From Rhizobium sp. P32RR-XVIII (GTDB lineage: Bacteria > Pseudomonadota > Alphaproteobacteria > Rhizobiales > Rhizobiaceae), in the NCBI RefSeq assembly GCF_012641395.1, contig NZ_JABAIH010000005.1, positions 1 through 64,000 of the forward strand: a stretch of 64,000 bases of DNA, given 5' to 3'. Each line of letters opens with the position of its first letter. Position 1 is the stretch's first letter. Shown here one piece after another: positions 55,190-64,000 of the stretch. The position numbers were made by a program, and so were the translations under genes. The notes under the pieces are model-generated. The model did no database searches and was not told where the DNA came from. It saw only the letters and a list, made by a program, of their open reading frames with translations.

Positions 55190-56250
55190 GCAGCAGCCTC
55201 CGGCATTTCGGGGCGCCAGCCAATGACGGTGCGCATGCAGAAATCATCTGCGTCACCGCGATCTTTCGGTCGAGCGAGCCATGCGATGTGCCCGATCCGC
55301 GCTGCTCCCATTTTGGCCGCAGGGACTTCGTCGCGCGTGAGCACGAGCCTTACATCCACATCGAGCCCATCTCCCACCAGATCGCGGATCGCGGTTTGCA
55401 AGGTTTCGCGCCGCTCGCTGCCAGGCAGGAAAGTCATATAGTCGGCGAGCGTCAAAGGTCCGATGGAGAGCTCTATCCTTTGCTGCCGCTGGAACGTCCT
55501 CGGACCGATCGTGGCGCTTCGTCCGAGTTGCACATGCGCGCCGCCAAGCCGGGACTGGAGCGTTTTCGGTATCGGCATCCAAGCGCCGACAAATTCGCGA
55601 AGCCGAACCGGGACCTTCAGGAGGTCTGCAAGAAACAGTGTGAGCCTCTCCGGCCCGTCTACCTGATGGGCGAGCGCCGGTGCGTGAGAGAGCTTCGTGG
55701 TATCGATCGTTCCGCGCTCACCATGCCCCCTTCCACACAAGCCGAGGCCTGCCAGGGCCGCCGACATCGCGCGAATGCGGCCGCCGTCATGGCGTCTCAC
55801 CTGCACCGCCGGATGAGCGTCGGCCCACGCCCGGTAAAAGAGCGCGATCATGCGATGCTGAAGAATATTGACGAAATCGACGAAGGTCGTGTCGCTGACC
55901 TCCCGCATATCCGCCCTGGCGAACCAGCGCTGCGACAGGCGATCCAGCACCCAGCGCGTCAGATAGAGGGGCATTGGACCTTCTGGCCCGAGCAATCCGA
56001 TATTTGCCACCGTGACGCGGATTGGCGTCGTTTCGGTGGCCGGCTCGACCTTCGCGACATCCTGCACCGCAAAACCCAGCCGCACATGCTGTCCGAGCCG
56101 GGCGGGCTCCCGGTCCGGGCGGCCCGCCTGCCCGAACAGCCGTCCGTCGTCTTCGAGGCGCCGCAGGAGCTCGAAAAAGTCGAACTCCTCAAGGGATGGA
56201 GAGACCTCCTTCTTCAGATCAGGAAGCGATTGCCCGGCGTTATCGGCCAT
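55186..56250 (-). CDS. tssG: TssG, T6SS baseplate
   Basis: A 354-residue TssG protein (FDFFELLRRLEDDGRLFGQA, VRLGFAVQDVAKVE, LGPEGPMPLYLTRWVLDRLS, ADYMTFLPGSERRETLQTAI). The ATG at 56250 was chosen because similarity starts there; the open frame continues to 56421 as antisense-free extension without a ribosome site. It overlaps tssF by 37 bases. TssG with two TssF forms the wedge core of the baseplate. Confidence 0.93.
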   Translation of the reverse strand: MADNAGQSLPDLKKEVSPSLEEFDFFELLRRLEDDGRLFGQAGRPDREPARLGQHVRLGFAVQDVAKVEPATETTPIRVTVANIGLLGPEGPMPLYLTRWVLDRLSQRWFARADMREVSDTTFVDFVNILQHRMIALFYRAWADAHPAVQVRRHDGGRIRAMSAALAGLGLCGRGHGERGTIDTTKLSHAPALAHQVDGPERLTLFLADLLKVPVRLREFVGAWMPIPKTLQSRLGGAHVQLGRSATIGPRTFQRQQRIELSIGPLTLADYMTFLPGSERRETLQTAIRDLVGDGLDVDVRLVLTRDEVPAAKMGAARIGHIAWLARPKDRGDADDFCMRTVIGWRPEMPEAAA

Positions 56251-58088
56251 AGCACATCCTCCTGCTTCTGTATGATCCGCGCGCGGGTGCGCACGAATGC
56301 GTTGATCGCGGCATAGCGGGCAAAAAGCCTTGCCAGTAGCGCTGACGGCAACAGCGTGCTGTGCCCGGCAAGCACAGTTTGGTCGATATGAAGCGTAACC
56401 TCGGTGCCACGCGCGAAGCACATTGGTCCGGCGATCGCCAAGCGCTCGATCAAAGGTCGAGCCTCGACACGGGCGATCGAGCGCACATGCCGGCTCAGGC
56501 TTGGATCTCCCCGCTGCGCGTAAAGCTCTAGCAGGGCGTGAAGCGGATCCACCCCGCGGCCTTCCTCCGCCAGGCTGAGGAAATTCAGCGAGAGTTGAGC
56601 GACGAGCCGCCAGGCAAGTTCATCGGCTCTCGAGCCTTCCACGGCTCCAGCAGGGAGCGTCGCTGGTATAGAGGGCCACGGCGGTCGCACGGCCCCGAGG
56701 AGCTGGACGGCCTCGACCGGATCGCCACTTTCGAGCGTAAGCGACGGCGTGTCATCCAATATCGGCAGATCGCGATTGGTGCAGAGCGCCGTCACCTCAA
56801 TCCGCTTCAGTGGCCGGGCCGTTTTCGACTGGACGGGGCGCGAAAGCGTGATGAAGACATCGTCACCCGCGTAGGATGTGCGAGTTTGTCCCTGACGAAG
56901 TTCGTCCTCGCCCGGCCGCCGCGGGCGGCGTTCGGCGAAATAGGCCCAGCCGTTTCCACGGTTCTGGCCCAAGCTGAAGAGCGCCGGTATCTCGGCGTCC
57001 GGACGCTCGGCATCAGCATCTTCGACGCGGATTGGGCGATAGATCTCGAAATCCCGGGGACGCGTGCGATCGGCGTGGAGCACTTGGCGGGTCCGCCGCG
57101 CATCGAGTTCGATGACGTTGCAGCCGCGCTCGAACAGGTTGATGATTGGCGTTGCGAAAAGTTGGAAATCTTTCGCTGCGATATTCGCAAGCTCCGGGAC
57201 GGGGCGTCGCAACAGAAAGATCAGTTCCAGCCCGGCCCCGCAGCGCCGAACCACCGGCTGCAGGCTCCTCACGCGTACATAGTGAAATCTTTCCGGCGCG
57301 ATGAAGTATTCGCGTAACAGCCTGTAGCCTTCGAAGGTTTCGCGCGTGCGCGGCATAAGCGCTTCGTCGTCGGAGATCCCGACCATTTCCGGCTCCGGAA
57401 GTACGCTCAGGAAATTATCGCGGCCTTCCGGGCGGGAGCCGACAGCGGCACAACCGCCAAAAAGGGTATCGAAGAGCAGCGGCGCCTTGCTCTTGTCACC
57501 AAAATGCAGATCCAGGCGGTCGAGCGACAGGTCGCTGAGCTTGCCTTTGCCGGTTCGATTGAAAGTGATGCTCAGTGCCGCGGAACCGCTTAGCCCTTCA
57601 ACCGGAGTTATTCCCGCTGCTGCAAGCGCGCTTCGATCCTGAATGTAGGCGACCGAGGTGATCGCGAGCGGCCAGAGCATCACGTCCTGTGCCGTCGTAT
57701 AGATGCACCGGGTGGAAATTCCGGGCCGGACGCTCGAAACCAGCCGGGTCCCGCGCTTCACAAGGTGCCCTGCGAGCATCGTCTGAACCTGCTGGCCCGG
57801 TTTCAGCAGAGCCATGGCGGTTGCAGGCGCCGGCGAAACGAGATCCGGGTAGAAATTCTCAAGCACGCTTCGTGCGAAACGCGAGCTCTCTGCATCCACC
57901 TTCTGGCGGGTGCGTGCGGCGAGATACGCCACGCCGTCAAGCAGGCGTTCCACAAACGGGTCGGGACACGGGACCGTATCCAGGGAGAGGTTGCGCGCGA
58001 TCGAGGGATGCATATCCGCAAACTCGGCGGCGAGCGCGCGGATGTGGGTGAGTTCTTCCTCGTAGTACTCCAGGAAGACCCGGTCCAT
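56214..58088 (-). CDS. tssF: TssF, T6SS baseplate
   Basis: A 624-residue TssF protein of typical length. The start FLEYYEEELTHIRALAAEFA is nearly invariant in the family, followed by CPDPFVERLLDGVAYLAART, FYPDLVSPAPATAMALLKPG and the C-terminal GTEVTLHIDQTVLAGHSTLL block. The ATG at 58088 is three bases from the tssE stop. Confidence 0.95.
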   Translation of the reverse strand: MDRVFLEYYEEELTHIRALAAEFADMHPSIARNLSLDTVPCPDPFVERLLDGVAYLAARTRQKVDAESSRFARSVLENFYPDLVSPAPATAMALLKPGQQVQTMLAGHLVKRGTRLVSSVRPGISTRCIYTTAQDVMLWPLAITSVAYIQDRSALAAAGITPVEGLSGSAALSITFNRTGKGKLSDLSLDRLDLHFGDKSKAPLLFDTLFGGCAAVGSRPEGRDNFLSVLPEPEMVGISDDEALMPRTRETFEGYRLLREYFIAPERFHYVRVRSLQPVVRRCGAGLELIFLLRRPVPELANIAAKDFQLFATPIINLFERGCNVIELDARRTRQVLHADRTRPRDFEIYRPIRVEDADAERPDAEIPALFSLGQNRGNGWAYFAERRPRRPGEDELRQGQTRTSYAGDDVFITLSRPVQSKTARPLKRIEVTALCTNRDLPILDDTPSLTLESGDPVEAVQLLGAVRPPWPSIPATLPAGAVEGSRADELAWRLVAQLSLNFLSLAEEGRGVDPLHALLELYAQRGDPSLSRHVRSIARVEARPLIERLAIAGPMCFARGTEVTLHIDQTVLAGHSTLLPSALLARLFARYAAINAFVRTRARIIQKQEDVLWPITPGNRFLI

Positions 58089-58090
58089 GG

Positions 58091-58852
58091 TCAGGTTTCC
58101 TTCAGCTCAGTCCGCGCCGAACCGTTGTCGAGGTTGAGTATCGTGCGCAGAAGCAGCCGCTCCGGTGCCGGCGAGGTCAGCAGCAGCGCGTCGATGTCGA
58201 TCCTGAGACCAGTCGCCCTGTCACCGAGGCTGACGGTTACTTTCGTCGCACTTTCCTTCAGCCGGGGTTCAAATGCGGCGAGCACGCTTCGGATTTCCTT
58301 CGCCAGTTCATCGCGGTCGAAGTCACGGGAGGAACGGCCGGAGAAGGGGGGCACCCCATAATTGATCACGCTGCGGCGCACCTCCGGGAAATCCTCAAGC
58401 GATGGAGGATCGTCTCCGGCCTGATCTGCCTCGAAATCTGTCAAGAGTGGTGTGGATTCGAAGCGTTGTGCGTTAAAGAGCGCTTCGATGTCGCGCCGCA
58501 CCGCCTCGCGCAGCACATCGGTCGAGACCACGACGCCGCGGCTTTCCAGTTCGGCCTGACGTCGCTCCAGAGAGAGTAGGCGGTGTATGTTCTTCTTCTG
58601 CTCGGTGCTGATATCCGTAGCGGCCTCGATCTGGCGAAGGCCGCCGGCCACCAGCCCGTTCAGACGTTCGACGTCTATATCGTTCTGGATCGACTGCCGA
58701 AGTTGACTGATTTCGGAACTGAGCCCCGGCAGGTCGTTCACCAGGCGATCCCACAAGGACGGCTGGATCGCTTCGCGAGTCGCCCGCAGGTGCCCTCCGG
58801 GCGGTCTCGCCTCCCTTCCAAACCCTTTCTGCCAGCTGTCACTTGCCGACAT
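58091..58852 (-). CDS. tssE: TssE (gp25-like), enlarged
   Basis: A 253-residue protein. The gp25-like core lies in the C-terminal half (TDVLREAVRRDIEALFNAQR, SVINYGVPPFSGRSSRDFDR, RLLLRTILNLD). The usual N-terminal QPSLWDRL motif (about residues 31-38) is separated from this core by a helical insert of about 80 residues, so the protein is about 100 residues longer than common TssE proteins. The start at ATG 58852 lies 14 bases inside the end of hcp; ATG 58858 is an alternative. It initiates sheath assembly on the baseplate. Confidence 0.86.
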   Translation of the reverse strand: MSASDSWQKGFGREARPPGGHLRATREAIQPSLWDRLVNDLPGLSSEISQLRQSIQNDIDVERLNGLVAGGLRQIEAATDISTEQKKNIHRLLSLERRQAELESRGVVVSTDVLREAVRRDIEALFNAQRFESTPLLTDFEADQAGDDPPSLEDFPEVRRSVINYGVPPFSGRSSRDFDRDELAKEIRSVLAAFEPRLKESATKVTVSLGDRATGLRIDIDALLLTSPAPERLLLRTILNLDNGSARTELKET

Positions 58853-59288
58853 AGACATCCATTTCGACCTCGTCGTTCTTGTCGTAGGCGAACTTGATAT
58901 TCTTGTAAGCGAAGCCGACACGCTCTTCGAGTAGGTCTGGCTCATCGTCACTTGGCTTCATGGTGTAGTTTGTCACCGAAGCTTCCTTCAGCGTGATGAC
59001 CAGGTAGTCGCTCGTTTCGCCTTCGATGGTTCTGCGCGCCGAGAACACGACCTCGTCCAGAGGCGTGTTGTCGAAGAGAGCCTTTTTCAGATAGGGCGAG
59101 GACTTGTCGTAATGCTTGATGAAATTGACCATGCCCAAGCTGACGCGGCCTCTGCGCGATAGTGAATTGGGGTCGAAGGGAGCCACCATTTCAAACTCCA
59201 CTCCGTACACCTCGATTTCTTCTTCGTGGCCATCGCGAACGCTCGGCCCCGTGATGTCAGGTACCTTGAGAAAACCGTCGATTTTCAT
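58839..59288 (-). CDS. hcp: Hcp (TssD), T6SS tube protein
   Basis: A 149-residue Hcp (FLKVPDITGPSVRDGHEEEI, FIKHYDKSSPYLKKALFDNT, TLKEASVTNYTMKP, AYKNIKFAY). It forms stacked hexameric rings, is secreted, and can carry effectors in its lumen. It is slightly shorter than the usual 160 residues, without C-terminal extension. It sits between tssC and tssE. A GGGAGG ribosome site precedes the ATG at 59288, consistent with high expression. Confidence 0.96.
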   Translation of the reverse strand: MKIDGFLKVPDITGPSVRDGHEEEIEVYGVEFEMVAPFDPNSLSRRGRVSLGMVNFIKHYDKSSPYLKKALFDNTPLDEVVFSARRTIEGETSDYLVITLKEASVTNYTMKPSDDEPDLLEERVGFAYKNIKFAYDKNDEVEMDVYVGK

Positions 59289-59316
59289 GAATAACCTCCC
59301 ATCAGCTCTCTGTTGC

Positions 59317-60825
59317 TTACTGCTTCATAGACGGCAGTTCCGAAACCAGCCGGAGCGAAGCATTGATGCCTTCCAGCTGGTAGTGGGGCCGCAGGTAGAA
59401 CCGGGCATTGTACCAGCCGGGACGGCCCTCCACGCTGTCAACCTGGACCTCGGCAGCCGCAAGGGGACGTTTTGCGCGGGCTTTGTCGTCGGCAAAGGCA
59501 GGGTTGGCGAGAACGTAGCGGTTGATCCACTCCGTCAGCCAGATTTGCATGTCGGCACGTTCCTTGAATGAGCCGATCTTATCCCGGGCGATTGCCTTGA
59601 GGTAATGGGCGAAACGGGAAACCGGGAAAAGATAGGGCAGGTTTGCGCTCAATCTCTCGTTCGCCTGAGCATCCGGGTCGACCAGACGGCCGGCGCGCGC
59701 CTCGTCGTCCTGCAGCGAGTGGGCGCCGATGAAAGCGGCGATATCGGTGTTCTTGCGATGCAGGATCGGCATCAGCCCGAGCTTGGCGAGCTCGGCCTCG
59801 CGCCGGTCGTCAATGGCGACCTCGGTCGGGCATTTCATCGCCACCGTCCCGTCGTCGGTCGGGAAGTTGTGGACCGGGAGATTGATGACTGCTCCGCCGT
59901 TCTCGACACCCCGGATCTGCGTGCCCCAGCCGAACAGCTTGTGGCTGCGGTTGATATTGACCCCCATGGGGAAGGCCGCGTTCATCCAGACATACTTGTG
60001 ATGATCGCCCTGAACCTCTTCCTCGAAGGAGAAGCCCTTCACGGGGACGGTTTCTGCGCCGTAAGGCAGCCTCGCCAGCACCCGGGGCATCGTCAGCCCT
60101 ATGTACCGGGCGTCCTCGCTCTCGCGCAGCGACTGCCATGAGGCATAGGCCGGCGATGACACGATCTGTTGCAGGTCTTGCGGGTTCGGCAGCTCCTGCC
60201 AGCTTTCCATGCGGAACAGACGAGGGGCGGCCGCGGCGATGAACGGCGTGTGCGCCGAGGCGCAGATGCCGGACATGTTGCGGAGCAGACCGACATCCTT
60301 CGGGTGATTTGAGAATTCGTAGGCGCCGACCAGGCAACCGAAGGGGTTACCGCCGAGCATCGAGTATTCGTCGGTGTAGACTTTCTTGAATATGGGACTT
60401 TGATCCCACATCTGGCCCTCGTAATCCTCGAGGGTGTCAGCCAGCTGCTCCTTCGAAATGTTCATGACGCGGATCTTCAACTTTTGATCCGTCTCGGTAT
60501 TGTTGACGAGGTACCACAGTCCGCGCCATGTGCCTTCCATCTGAAGCACTTCAGGGGCATGGAGAATCTCGTTGGTCTGCTCGGTCAGCAGCTTGTCGAT
60601 GCCGCCAATCAAGGACTTGATTGATTTGATCGCGTTCGAAGAGATGACGGTCGATTCTGAGCGGCCGCGAGCGGCCAGCGCCAGATTCCTGACCAAGGTT
60701 TGAAGCTTGTCGCTGTCATCTTTCTTGACCTTGAAGTCCTTCTCCAGAAGGCCGCTGAATTCCTGAAGATCGACTCCCTCGGCTTCCGCGACACCAACCG
60801 CAGCGGCTTTTTCCTGTTCGGCCAT
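59317..60825 (-). CDS. tssC: TssC (VipB), contractile sheath large subunit
   Basis: A 502-residue sheath protein with the expected blocks (ILHAPEVLQMEGTWRGLWYL, FGCLVGAYEFSNHPKDVGLL, RNMSGICASAHTPFIAAAAP, HYLKAIARDKIGSF). It binds TssB to form the contractile sheath around Hcp. The start is three bases after the tssB stop. Length and residues are all normal. Confidence 0.96.
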   Translation of the reverse strand: MAEQEKAAAVGVAEAEGVDLQEFSGLLEKDFKVKKDDSDKLQTLVRNLALAARGRSESTVISSNAIKSIKSLIGGIDKLLTEQTNEILHAPEVLQMEGTWRGLWYLVNNTETDQKLKIRVMNISKEQLADTLEDYEGQMWDQSPIFKKVYTDEYSMLGGNPFGCLVGAYEFSNHPKDVGLLRNMSGICASAHTPFIAAAAPRLFRMESWQELPNPQDLQQIVSSPAYASWQSLRESEDARYIGLTMPRVLARLPYGAETVPVKGFSFEEEVQGDHHKYVWMNAAFPMGVNINRSHKLFGWGTQIRGVENGGAVINLPVHNFPTDDGTVAMKCPTEVAIDDRREAELAKLGLMPILHRKNTDIAAFIGAHSLQDDEARAGRLVDPDAQANERLSANLPYLFPVSRFAHYLKAIARDKIGSFKERADMQIWLTEWINRYVLANPAFADDKARAKRPLAAAEVQVDSVEGRPGWYNARFYLRPHYQLEGINASLRLVSELPSMKQ

Positions 60826-60828
60826 GAC

Positions 60829-61365
60829 TCAGACCTCCGACTTGCTGCTATCTTCGAGCGCCTGGTCGGCGATCTTTCCTAACAGGGGCTCATTGTTCAA
60901 AAGTTGCGCGATGCGTTTTTCGGCGTCGACGCGGCCATCCATGAAGCCGAGCAATTCTTCGAGTTGGCGGCGCATTCTCAAGAGTTCTGCAAGCTGCGGG
61001 ACTTGTTCGGCCACACGATCCGGCGCGAAATCAGCCATGCTGGTAAAGGTCAGGTCTATTGCAAGCTCTTCGTCGCGTTCTTCGCCCTCGGGTTGGGGAA
61101 GGGTGTTCTTCACGCGAGCCTTGACGCGCGGGCTGAGCGCTTCCATGAAACGGCCGAACCTGTTCGCGTCGGTTTCGACAAAGGCGCGGTCCCGGACGGA
61201 CTTGCTGGCCTCTGGTGTTTGGGAGGCGCCGGCGAGATCGGCCATCACGCCCATCACGAACGGCAATTCGATGGTGGTCGGGCTGCCGTAAGTTTCGACT
61301 TCGTAAGCGATCTGGACGCGCGGCGCCCGGTTTCGTTCAATTACCTTGGCCTTAGTTTCGCTCAT
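60829..61365 (-). CDS. tssB: TssB (VipA), contractile sheath small subunit
   Basis: A 178-residue sheath protein (RAPRVQIAYEVETYGSPTTI, ELPFVMGVMADLAGASQ, VDANRF-like block FVETDANRFGRFMEAL, LTFTSMADFAPDRVAEQVPQ). Its ATG overlaps the tssA stop by four bases. It is normal in length. Confidence 0.96.
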   Translation of the reverse strand: MSETKAKVIERNRAPRVQIAYEVETYGSPTTIELPFVMGVMADLAGASQTPEASKSVRDRAFVETDANRFGRFMEALSPRVKARVKNTLPQPEGEERDEELAIDLTFTSMADFAPDRVAEQVPQLAELLRMRRQLEELLGFMDGRVDAEKRIAQLLNNEPLLGKIADQALEDSSKSEV

Positions 61366-62525
61366 TGGTGGTCACCTTTCGTCCCAGGGACAGGTTTCTT
61401 GCTTTCCGGCACGCCGGCCAGAAGCCGGAATTCCTTCAAACCGGAGGGCGCCAGGTCCTCCATGAGTTCCAGAAAATCCATCGGCACCATGCGTTTGATC
61501 CTACGCGCCAGATGGGGGATGGGGCTCGACGGTTCTGTGCGGTCGTAGAAGGCGATGATGAGGTCAATGCACTTTGTGACGTCTTCCCGCGAGGTGAGCC
61601 GCGACGGAAAGACTGCCGGTGTGCCGATGTAAGCCGGAGCTGCGTCGGAGGTCGCTTTTGCAGGTGCGCTCTCGTGATCGAGGGCTTCCTCGCTTGCAGC
61701 CTCCTGCCTTGAGCTGGGCTTCGCGCGCTCGAGCGTAGAAATCGCTCGCTGCAGGAACCGGCTCAAATCCGGCAGCGTGACTCGCAAATCCCCGCCGATT
61801 TGCCGATTGAGCGATGTCTCAAGGGCAGCCATCGCAGTGGCCGCAGCGTTTGCGCTCTCGATAAGCGCGGCCGCGTCGTCCGAGCTTTGTTCCGCAAATG
61901 CCGCACAGCCGATCCCCACGCGAGTCAATACCTGCTCGTGCTCGCTTGCCAGCGACGCCTTTTCAGCCTCGCTCAGTCCGGGTGCTGCCTCGTTGAGAAC
62001 GGTTCGGGTGTCGATCGCCCCGCACTCAAGATCGCGCCCTGTAACAGGACCGACGCCCCGCGGTGCAAAGAAAGTCATCTTGCGAAGATCGCCGAGCAGC
62101 CCATCCTTGTCGTTCTGGAGCTGGAGGAGAGCGTTGATCCGGCGTAGCGCGGCATCCCGGGGAGGCAGGCCCTCACGAAGTTCCGGATGCATCGTTTCCC
62201 AGTGCATGTCGAAGGTTCCGGTGATCAGGTTCAGCCCCTCGGCGAGGCCAGCAAAACCCTGCTCATTTGCTAGGGCACGCGTCACGATCACGAGCAGCCT
62301 CAGATCCCGTCCCTGCGGGCGCAACTCTTCTGATTTTCGAAGGACGGTCGACCAATCGACAGGGACCTCGGTCCGTAAGACGGGGTTGTTGCGCTCGTCA
62401 CGGCTTATTTCGACCTGCGGTTGCACGAGGCGTTCCAGCTCGTGGAATCGTCCGTCATTCCGCAAGCTTTCACCTGACGGGTTCTCACCGTTCAGCGGGC
62501 TTAACCAGAGAGCAGAGTCGAACAA
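61362..62525 (-). CDS. tssA: TssA (ImpA), T6SS cap/priming protein
   Basis: A 387-residue protein with the N-terminal ImpA domain (LSPLNGENPSGESLRNDGRF, WSTVLRKSEELRPQGRDLRL, TFDMHWETMHPELREGLPPR) and a C-terminal helical region (VFPSRLTSREDVTKCIDLII, EPSSPIPHLARRIKRMVPMD). It opens with TTG at 62525 behind an AACGGGGGGAA ribosome region. It is first in the tssA-to-immunity series; an AT-rich 96-base gap separates it from ppkA. Confidence 0.93.
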   Translation of the reverse strand: MFDSALWLSPLNGENPSGESLRNDGRFHELERLVQPQVEISRDERNNPVLRTEVPVDWSTVLRKSEELRPQGRDLRLLVIVTRALANEQGFAGLAEGLNLITGTFDMHWETMHPELREGLPPRDAALRRINALLQLQNDKDGLLGDLRKMTFFAPRGVGPVTGRDLECGAIDTRTVLNEAAPGLSEAEKASLASEHEQVLTRVGIGCAAFAEQSSDDAAALIESANAAATAMAALETSLNRQIGGDLRVTLPDLSRFLQRAISTLERAKPSSRQEAASEEALDHESAPAKATSDAAPAYIGTPAVFPSRLTSREDVTKCIDLIIAFYDRTEPSSPIPHLARRIKRMVPMDFLELMEDLAPSGLKEFRLLAGVPESKKPVPGTKGDHQ

Positions 62526-62621
62526 CAGTTCCCCCCGTTAACCGACTAGTATTCCCCTGTCATTTTGCTTTTTACCACAAGTTCTTGCTCTATACTAATG
62601 TCACGTATCTTCGGCTTCTAA
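62526..62621 (-). promoter_or_regulatory. AT-rich spacer, probable tssA promoter region
   Basis: This is the only AT-rich non-coding stretch within the minus-strand secretion cluster. On the minus strand it contains TAGTATAGAG-type and TATAC-like elements but no confident -35/-10 pair. All downstream junctions are tight, so a main promoter for tssA onward probably lies here or read-through comes from ppkA. Confidence 0.4.
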
Positions 62622-64000
62622 TTAATTGCGGGTGTCGAGCAGCCGGGTGGTCATCGAGAGGATCGAGACACGCCCCGCGGCTATGACCGCGCGTAAATCC
62701 TCCGCAAAAGACTTGGTGGACTCGGTTGTCGGTCGAAGCTGCGGAAAAAGCGGCTGATCGGTCTGCATGACAATGATCAGACTTCTACCGAAGGTGGCAT
62801 CGACGGCGAAGGAGAGTTTTGCGGGGTCCGCCGCGCCCTCTGCCGTCGGATAGGCAACCCGGATGGTGCGCATGCCATTCGCCACGGTTCCGATCTGGGC
62901 CAGTGCGTGATCGGGTCTCTTGATGTTCGGAAGAACATTGAAGAGATTGCCGGTGACGTCGGCGATGGCCACCCACAAGTACCCCTTGTCAAGCGTTGCC
63001 GGCACAAGCACGTCGATCACCGGGTTGTCGCCGACCGAATAGATGCCGGACATGTTCGGTTCGGATCTGTCGCCGTAACCGAGAACGATCGTCATCTGAC
63101 CTTGCGGCGCATCCGGCAGCAGTTCCTGAACAACGCACAGTTGGCTGTTGAGCACCGTGGCATCGAAGCGTAGCTCGCGATCTCCGACATGGGGCGCGAG
63201 CGTCTGCTGGAGGGCTTCAATGTCGCTGCTGGAGGTGACGTTTCCTCGGACGGAAATCGTCGATCCGAGAGGAAAAGTGCCGCTTTCCGGAGGTTGAACG
63301 AGGAGTGGACCGCAGGTCTGCAGCGGCACGATAAGGGGTTTCAGCTGGTCCGGCGACAGGTCTCGCGGACCCGCCGCGATACGGATGATCGGCTGGTAGC
63401 CGGCGGCCTTTGCCGCCGCATTAAATCGGCTGACGGCCGCCTCGCGTCCTGCGGTATCGGGAGCGAGACCGGTGAGGCGGACCGTTCGATCGGCGACTTC
63501 AAGCTTCCACTCGTCGAGCGGAATGGCGGCCGCGAAGAAGGCATCGATGTCCTGCGCCCACTTTTCAGATGGAGCGCCCTGGGCGAGAGTGAGGGCGTCA
63601 TCGGGTGGGGCAAGCCCGACGGTCCGGGCGAAGTTCGCCAGGATTGTCTCCTGCTGGCCGGCGTCGGGAGCAAAACCGGCAAGTGTCGGCCGGCCTTGCG
63701 CATCCACCCCGGCAGTGAGCTTGTAAGGCGTAGCAATCGGCAGGCTTGCCGGAGACAAGCCCTCAAAAGCCCCGAGAAACCAAAGCCCGGCAAGCACTGC
63801 AAGGACCGCGAGGGGCAGGATTGCAAGCCATGGCCGCCATCCGGGCTTCGTGCCGCGCCCGTTCTGACGCGCTTTGGCGAGACCGGGCTGCAGCAATCGC
63901 CCGATTTCCTTGACGACCGCGGCGGCACTCGGCGGGCGTTGCGCAGGGTCTGGCCGAGTAAGGTCGTCGATCAGCGTCTTCAGCGGCTCTGGAACGCCCG
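62622..64000 (-). CDS. ppkA: PpkA-like Ser/Thr kinase of T6SS (C-terminal part)
   Basis: The frame enters from the right edge and ends at 62622, so the start and most of the kinase lie outside. The first visible codons (PLKTLIDDLTRPDPAQRPPS) are the end of a protein kinase domain, helix G to I region, with the conserved final arginine. A single transmembrane helix follows (AILPLAVLAVLAGLWFLGAF). About 370 residues of presumed periplasmic domain come next, including two BON/OmpA-like repeats (WKLEVADRTVRLTGLAPDTA, STISVRGNVTSSSDIEALQQ) and a C-terminal DUF4384-like part (GYLWVAIADVTGNLFNVLPN). PpkA phosphorylates the FHA partner and triggers assembly. Confidence 0.87.
   Translation of the reverse strand, partial: GVPEPLKTLIDDLTRPDPAQRPPSAAAVVKEIGRLLQPGLAKARQNGRGTKPGWRPWLAILPLAVLAVLAGLWFLGAFEGLSPASLPIATPYKLTAGVDAQGRPTLAGFAPDAGQQETILANFARTVGLAPPDDALTLAQGAPSEKWAQDIDAFFAAAIPLDEWKLEVADRTVRLTGLAPDTAGREAAVSRFNAAAKAAGYQPIIRIAAGPRDLSPDQLKPLIVPLQTCGPLLVQPPESGTFPLGSTISVRGNVTSSSDIEALQQTLAPHVGDRELRFDATVLNSQLCVVQELLPDAPQGQMTIVLGYGDRSEPNMSGIYSVGDNPVIDVLVPATLDKGYLWVAIADVTGNLFNVLPNIKRPDHALAQIGTVANGMRTIRVAYPTAEGAADPAKLSFAVDATFGRSLIIVMQTDQPLFPQLRPTTESTKSFAEDLRAVIAAGRVSILSMTTRLLDTRN

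Noticed and set aside
55288..56316. 342-codon plus-strand frame
   Set aside because: Antisense to tssG, a conserved baseplate gene.

Overview
The window looks like DNA from a member of the Rhizobiales (Rhizobium, Agrobacterium or Ensifer type). Codon use is GC-rich, the insertion-sequence remnants are of kinds common in rhizobia, and an alphaproteobacterial polar amino-acid ABC transporter sits beside a complete imp-type type VI secretion (T6SS) operon. Species cannot be named from the sequence alone.

Positions 1 to about 20,200 are a decayed accessory region. Intact genes (a molybdenum sulfite-oxidase-like enzyme, a DUF1254/DUF1214 protein, wrbA, dps, a VPG-type thioredoxin-like protein overlapping a SirB1-like gene, a DUF1684 protein) alternate with remnants of at least seven IS families (ISL3, IS5, ISKra4, IS3, IS110, IS6, probably ISNCY) and with gene fragments (MocR regulator, LysR regulator, HNH endonuclease, poxB-like, DNA ligase, cyclase-type TPR protein). 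The stretch ends at a truncated tyrosine integrase and a 50-bp copy of the 3' half of a tRNA-Lys(CTT) gene, which reads as the end of an old integrative element.

From 20,400 to 33,450 the genes are intact. A LysR gene diverges from an AhpD-like/carboxymuconolactone decarboxylase, metallo-hydrolase, NAD(P)-binding, cupin and MscS-channel series, which ends against a convergent Rrf2-type Fe-S regulator. The Rrf2 promoter and the decarboxylase promoter share a GGATA-N5-TATCC palindrome. A second module (IclR regulator, RidA, polar amino-acid ABC transporter, divergent D-threonine-aldolase-like PLP enzyme) looks like uptake and breakdown of a beta-hydroxy D-amino acid.

From 33,800 to 39,300 lie a small lipoprotein, a 753-residue protein with two glycosyltransferase halves, an unrecognised protein and a secreted caspase-like/SEL1-repeat protein. 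From 39,578 to the right edge is the T6SS. vgrG, a DUF6484 gene and a TIGR02270-like gene run on the plus strand. Facing them on the minus strand, starting from the right edge, are ppkA (partial), tssA, tssB, tssC, hcp, tssE, tssF, tssG, tagH, tssJ, tssK, tssL, tssM, tagF, a DUF2169 adaptor, a ketosynthase-like protein without the usual catalytic cysteine, a PAAR-like protein with an uncharacterised C-terminal domain, and a propeller-like putative immunity protein. Most neighbours in this series overlap by 1 to 37 bases or sit a few bases apart, so loading factors, cargo and immunity are probably translated with the secretion apparatus. No tssH (clpV) is in the window.
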